A model generated the notes under the pieces. It was not told the origin of the DNA, searched no databases, and saw only the letters and a list, made by a program, of their open reading frames with translations. A stretch of DNA of 64,000 nt, from assembly GCA_000697055.1 (NCBI GenBank), contig JNDT01001781.1:124001-188000 (forward strand), written 5' to 3'. The first letter of the stretch is position 1. Each line of letters starts with the position of its first letter. The stretch comes from Saksenaea vasiformis B4078 (Eukaryota > Mucoromycota > Mucoromycetes > Mucorales > Saksenaeaceae). Below are positions 60,201-64,000 of the stretch, in pieces. A program made the translations under genes and the position numbers.

Positions 60201-62703
60201 TAATACGTTCAATGTGCTCACTCTGGTAAGAAACGTTATTCCATGTCCCCCCATGATATTTTCTAATGGGATACTGAACCATCCGCTCTATTTCAGCAGC
60301 TATTTTTATGCGCTTTCGTTTCATTGTACAAACTCAGGCACATAAGCAAACAAACGACTACTACTCTAGCCCAAACAATATTTAGATTTTTCTCCTTGAA
60401 TTTCTTTTCACCTATGCAGTTTTGGATATCCGGCTGAGTTGTTTACGTTATTGCAATACTGAACCTGATGTTTTTTCAACAAAAGTTAGAACCGTTGTTT
60501 CCGCATTTTAGAAGGCGAAAATAGAAGATAGTTTCGTCCGTTTATCCAACGTTTCAGGGTGTGTGTTCTGTTATTTGCAACTATTTGCTATCTGTATATC
60601 ATCTGCTTATCCTTGTTGGTTGCCGTATCTATTCGGAGACTGAGCACAATCTACCATGTGAATCCTTGTATGTAGTGGAACCGTTGTCTTTACTTTTTCC
60701 ACAGATTTCTGTCATACACTACGGGAGAAATTCAAGGTCCTTCATCGAATATAAAATGAGTAAAGCCATATGTAGACCAGTCCCGGTCTTTGTCAACTCG
60801 ATGGAAGAAACATTTAGTATTGATATCAATCATTTGAATAAATTATGTCTTACTTTCATTTATCGTCATACCTAATGATGAGCACAGCCATAGGAGAATT
60901 GAGGTTCCACTCACTGCGGTACTCTTAGTCATGGTCCTAGGGTCCGAACGGTGCAGATATTTATTACCAGCAGTGCATGAGATTAAAGCAAGACCGTACT
61001 TGACGAATACAACATGAAAGCCATTTCGCTGGGATGGAGAACGATCCAACACATACACCGGCGGGAGCTCATGAACTGAGACGGAGCGGAGGCTAGTGCT
61101 TCTTGTATCTTCCGCCTTATTCTCCGTTTTACAGCACATCGAAGAGGTTTGGTCGATGGCGAAAGCGATTGTTGGGAAACATGCAGAAAGAGAATACCAC
61201 CAACTTGCCAGTATAAATCTAATATTCAGCGAAGAAATGGTGGGTTCAGACGGCTAAACGTAGGAGATGCCGCTTTTCTTGCCGCAAAAGTTGAGACAAG
61301 GGACTTCTGAAATTCAATGGTCGGGACCAAATCAAAATTGTGTGATATAGGAATCCGGGTGAGTAGAAAGGGTAACAAATAGAGAGAACTGTTTGAGATC
61401 AAGTTTATACATCAATTACGCAACCATTGTTAGGATATATCTGTGAACTATTTGTTGTTTATGCTCACCGTCCTTAACTACGTACAATCTCGGCTCGAAT
61501 TCAAAGGCTTTGTTCGTCAAGTCCATAAAAACAGATAATACTGTAGCGTCCTGAATTTTTATTGCTGATGGCAGATATCCACGGAAGGACCAGCATTAAG
61601 CGTATCTAAAATTATGTTCTAGGGATTGTCAGAGCTGCCGCTGAGATAAGGTAATTTCAACTCGTAGTTAGAAAAAGTAAGTCTAAGAAGAGCAAGTGAG
61701 GAGGTTCACCAAGATAGTGAACGCAGGAATCGTTACCGAACACGTCTCAACTTTCTGAACGTAATAACAGAAGATGCAGATAAACATGAGCTGGGATATC
61801 GACAGACCTATCACACATCAAATGCATCAGAACGCAATTCGGTCGAGTGGTTTCTATATGACGTTAAGAACAAAATTAAGTGCAGAGAAGCAGATAGCGA
61901 CGACCAGAGTCAGCGGAGCGTTCAGTAGCTCGAGGTTGCAAGACGTTAAAGGTCTTATCTCTCGTATTGATAGATAGTTAGATAAATATCGCAGCAAAAG
62001 TCGCCTATGGTGAGTCTGCCAAGAAGCTCGATATATATACATTCCGGAGATCATAAAGTTGTGGCGGGATATTTGCGCATACGCAATCACTATTTTATAG
62101 GCACTCCTAATGGTCTTGGTTAATCACGAACTCGCTTCGACAAACTAACGATCTCAGTTTTGATCGGAACGACATTACTTTCTGCATATAGTGTATGTAT
62201 CAATCACTATGTACATTTGGATTAAGTCCGCGATTTTGGTCTGCGCCACTGACCCTGTGCTTCAACCGGTCTATTCGTTTGACGCGCCGCATCTGCCACA
62301 TGGCTCGGGTCACTATCGTATCCTGCACTAACTATTTATTGCAATTGTAAATCGTATTACCCGTGTGTGCGCCTTCAGATGTTTCAAGTCTACCTTCCAG
62401 GAATCTTTTGTTGTATACGTCCTATTTCGGGATTTTGTTGCACTAATTAACCCTCACGTTCTTCCCAGTTCTATCTTGCAGTCAGTCCCGAAAATATTGA
62501 CACCTTTCTAGTACGAAATTGTTACAGTCGACGTAAATGCTGGTTAATACTGCTGCTGTTGTAAGTGAGAGACCATAGCTAGAACTGAGTTAATTAAGAT
62601 TCCGCTCCCAATGTCTACAGGAAAGGAGCCAGGACACTGTTTCTCACGTACTCTCGTGTCGCCCGACTTAAGTGAATTCTGCAACAATAACAATAACATC
62701 TAA
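57284..62703. other. 5.4-kb gene-poor region upstream of the retrotransposon
   Basis: AT-rich, only short frames on both strands, none with a recognised motif or splice-joinable neighbour, and no tRNA found. The last few hundred bases (about 62100-62700) should include the element's leader and possibly its 5' LTR, but with the 3' LTR outside the window the LTR limits cannot be set. Confidence 0.45.
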
Positions 62704-64000
62704 ATGAGCAACATTAACTACAACAACATCTCCATGGATAACATTTTCCCTGGCATGGTCCTCAACAACAACACCGCTACCGCCATCGGTGCTCCCAGCG
62801 ACGATGTAAACGGACGCATGACGGTGCATCCCAAAGACTCGGCTTCGCAGGTCCAAGCGCCTACATCCGGGAAGAGTCCCTTGTGTTTGCAGGAACGTGC
62901 TCTCCCTCCTGTTGGCCCTGGCACCCAGGAACGCAGAGGAAACTTTGTGGAAATCGCCATGGGTGGTGCCTGCCTGTCCACGCGCATGGATCCTGCCGAG
63001 CAGGATTTGCAAGTACTGCAAATTATGGTTGAAAAGGCCAACCAAATGCGTCAGATCCACAACCATGCAGTGCTGCGTGGAGTTCCTTTCGAGGAACAAC
63101 AAAAGTACTTGGCAGACTGGAAATGTGCGCTTGAAAGTGTGCAACAGAAACGCGCTTTGTGTAAAATGCATTACCCTGGCGACAAGCGCTTTTGGACAGG
63201 AGAGGAAAAGAGCGAAGAACGAATGGCCGACGAGGGGAAAAGCTCGCAACAGCGCCCCACTGTTGTGCCATCTGCCGAACTGCCAGTTCTACAGATCAAG
63301 GGCGAAGGAAAGTGGTCGAAGAAAAAGGGCTCACACGGATCCGCTCGCCAATTCTTACGCATTTTTGAAGATTGCCTGCAGATGTTCAACTTGGACATCG
63401 ACAGAAACTGGGAACTATACTTCAAACGTTGCATCAACGAAGCCCAGTATAGCTGGTTCGAAACGACGTTGAAAGGAAAGAAGTTATCCTGGACGGAGGC
63501 ACGAACGATCATCGCCGACAAGTTCGACCCACCTGTTTATCAGCTACGTAGACAGCAAAAGATTGCCCGCATGTCTCAGAAGCGTGGTGAAAGTCTGCTA
63601 AAGTACATGGAACGTTATCGCGTGGCTTTCTTTGAGACCGGATGCCAAAATTGTACAACATGTGGCTCCAGTATTCATCTTTTCCTTTCCTCGCTGAACA
63701 ATGAATACCGGGAAGCGGCATACCACGTGGTAAGTATGCATTATGGAAAAAATATTCCTAGCGACCTGGAGAAAGTGATGGAGTCTGTTGCCACGTTAAA
63801 GTCCAAAGACAATCGTGTGCATGTTGACGATTCCAAAGATGAGGAGGAGGTGGAGGAAAGAAAATCTAGAACTCTTAGACGCCCTCGCCACCAAAAGCAC
63901 AAGATGCAGGGTGGTCACGTCGAAGGCAAAGTAAGCAGTACCGACCTCGAGTTGAAAGAGCAGAAAAACGCTTCAAGCGTGCTGCCGAATTCGTGGAAAG
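62704..64000 (+). mobile_element. LTR-retrotransposon Gag (Ty3-type), 3' partial
   Basis: Open without a stop from ATG 62704 to the window end (432 codons). Asn-rich N-terminus (MSNINYNNISMDN), then a helical segment, and from about 63340 the retrotransposon Gag (PF03732-like) core: ARQFLRIFEDCLQMFNLD, YFKRCINEAQYSWFETTL, LSWTEARTIIADKFDPP, LRRQQKIARMSQKRGESLLK and YMERYRVAFFETGC. It ends in a charged Glu/Lys/Arg stretch. No zinc knuckle is seen before the edge. GC content and codon use are clearly higher in C/G-ending codons than the AT-rich flank, as expected of a mobile insertion. The intact frame suggests a young element; pol should lie beyond 64000. Confidence 0.8.

Noticed and set aside
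62668..63521. Alternative frames on both strands at the Gag locus
   Set aside because: They overlap the continuous Gag frame, which alone carries recognisable Gag motifs.
1..64000. CRISPR arrays, operons, bacterial promoters or origins
   Set aside because: The window is eukaryotic with spliceosomal introns; tandem repeats present are coding Sel1 units, a minisatellite and a microsatellite, without CRISPR-like spacers.

Overview
The window looks like nuclear DNA of an early-diverging filamentous fungus, most likely a Mucoromycete (Mucorales-like). Reasons: moderately AT-rich sequence, intron-dense genes with short introns (mostly about 40-75 nt, typical GTAAGT/GTATGT donors and CTAAC/CTGAC-like branch points), fungal families (Zn2Cys6 regulator, GPI-anchored Kre9/KNH-type wall protein, Ty3-type Gag), large Sel1-repeat proteins, and animal-like families that many Dikarya lack (SMPD4, THEM4-like thioesterase, apparently a minor-spliceosome intron). 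Gene models below were built by hand from reading frames and splice phases; wherever exon coordinates are listed, the phases add up to an open frame.

Layout. 1-4 kb: 3' part of a giant Sel1-repeat gene whose stop codon lies in a dispersed repeat (copy A, to about 5.1 kb). 5.5-10.5 kb: RRN3 (Pol I initiation factor), an unknown two-TM protein and GALT (galactose-1-P uridylyltransferase). 10.6-14.3 kb: transposon graveyard (repeat copy B, a decayed DUF4218/Tnp2-type transposase, a 5'-truncated LINE). 14.4-16.9 kb: nine-exon Zn2Cys6 transcription factor. 18.8-20 kb: Ser-rich protein with a WWE-like end. 20.5-23.2 kb: SMPD4 homologue. 23.6-24.3 kb: repeat copy C. 24.8-31.2 kb: 18-exon URB1 with one AT-AC intron. 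31.5-36.8 kb: a 15-exon gene joining three MACPF-signature units, a FAR1-type zinc finger, MIR-like segments and Sel1 repeats. 37.5-40.4 kb: mitochondrial QRI7/OSGEPL1 and a DUF676 lipase. 40.5-40.8 kb: repeat copy D. 41.2-49.4 kb: TM9 family protein, TCTP, a GT2 glycosyltransferase, a THEM4-like thioesterase and MPDU1. 51.3-53.1 kb: PWWP plus TFIIS-N-like chromatin protein. 55.1-57.3 kb: a small unknown protein and a GPI-anchored wall protein. 57.3-62.7 kb: gene-poor. 62.7-64 kb: start of a retrotransposon Gag running off the end.

The genes are mostly unrelated housekeeping functions: ribosome supply (RRN3, URB1), tRNA modification (QRI7), secretory/glycosylation pathway (TM9SF, MPDU1, GT2, GPI protein), lipid metabolism (SMPD4-like, lipase, thioesterase) and sugar metabolism (GALT). 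The most unusual items are the MACPF/FAR1/Sel1 mosaic gene, the U12-type AT-AC intron in URB1, and a dispersed repeat family present in four copies, one of which supplies a gene's stop codon.
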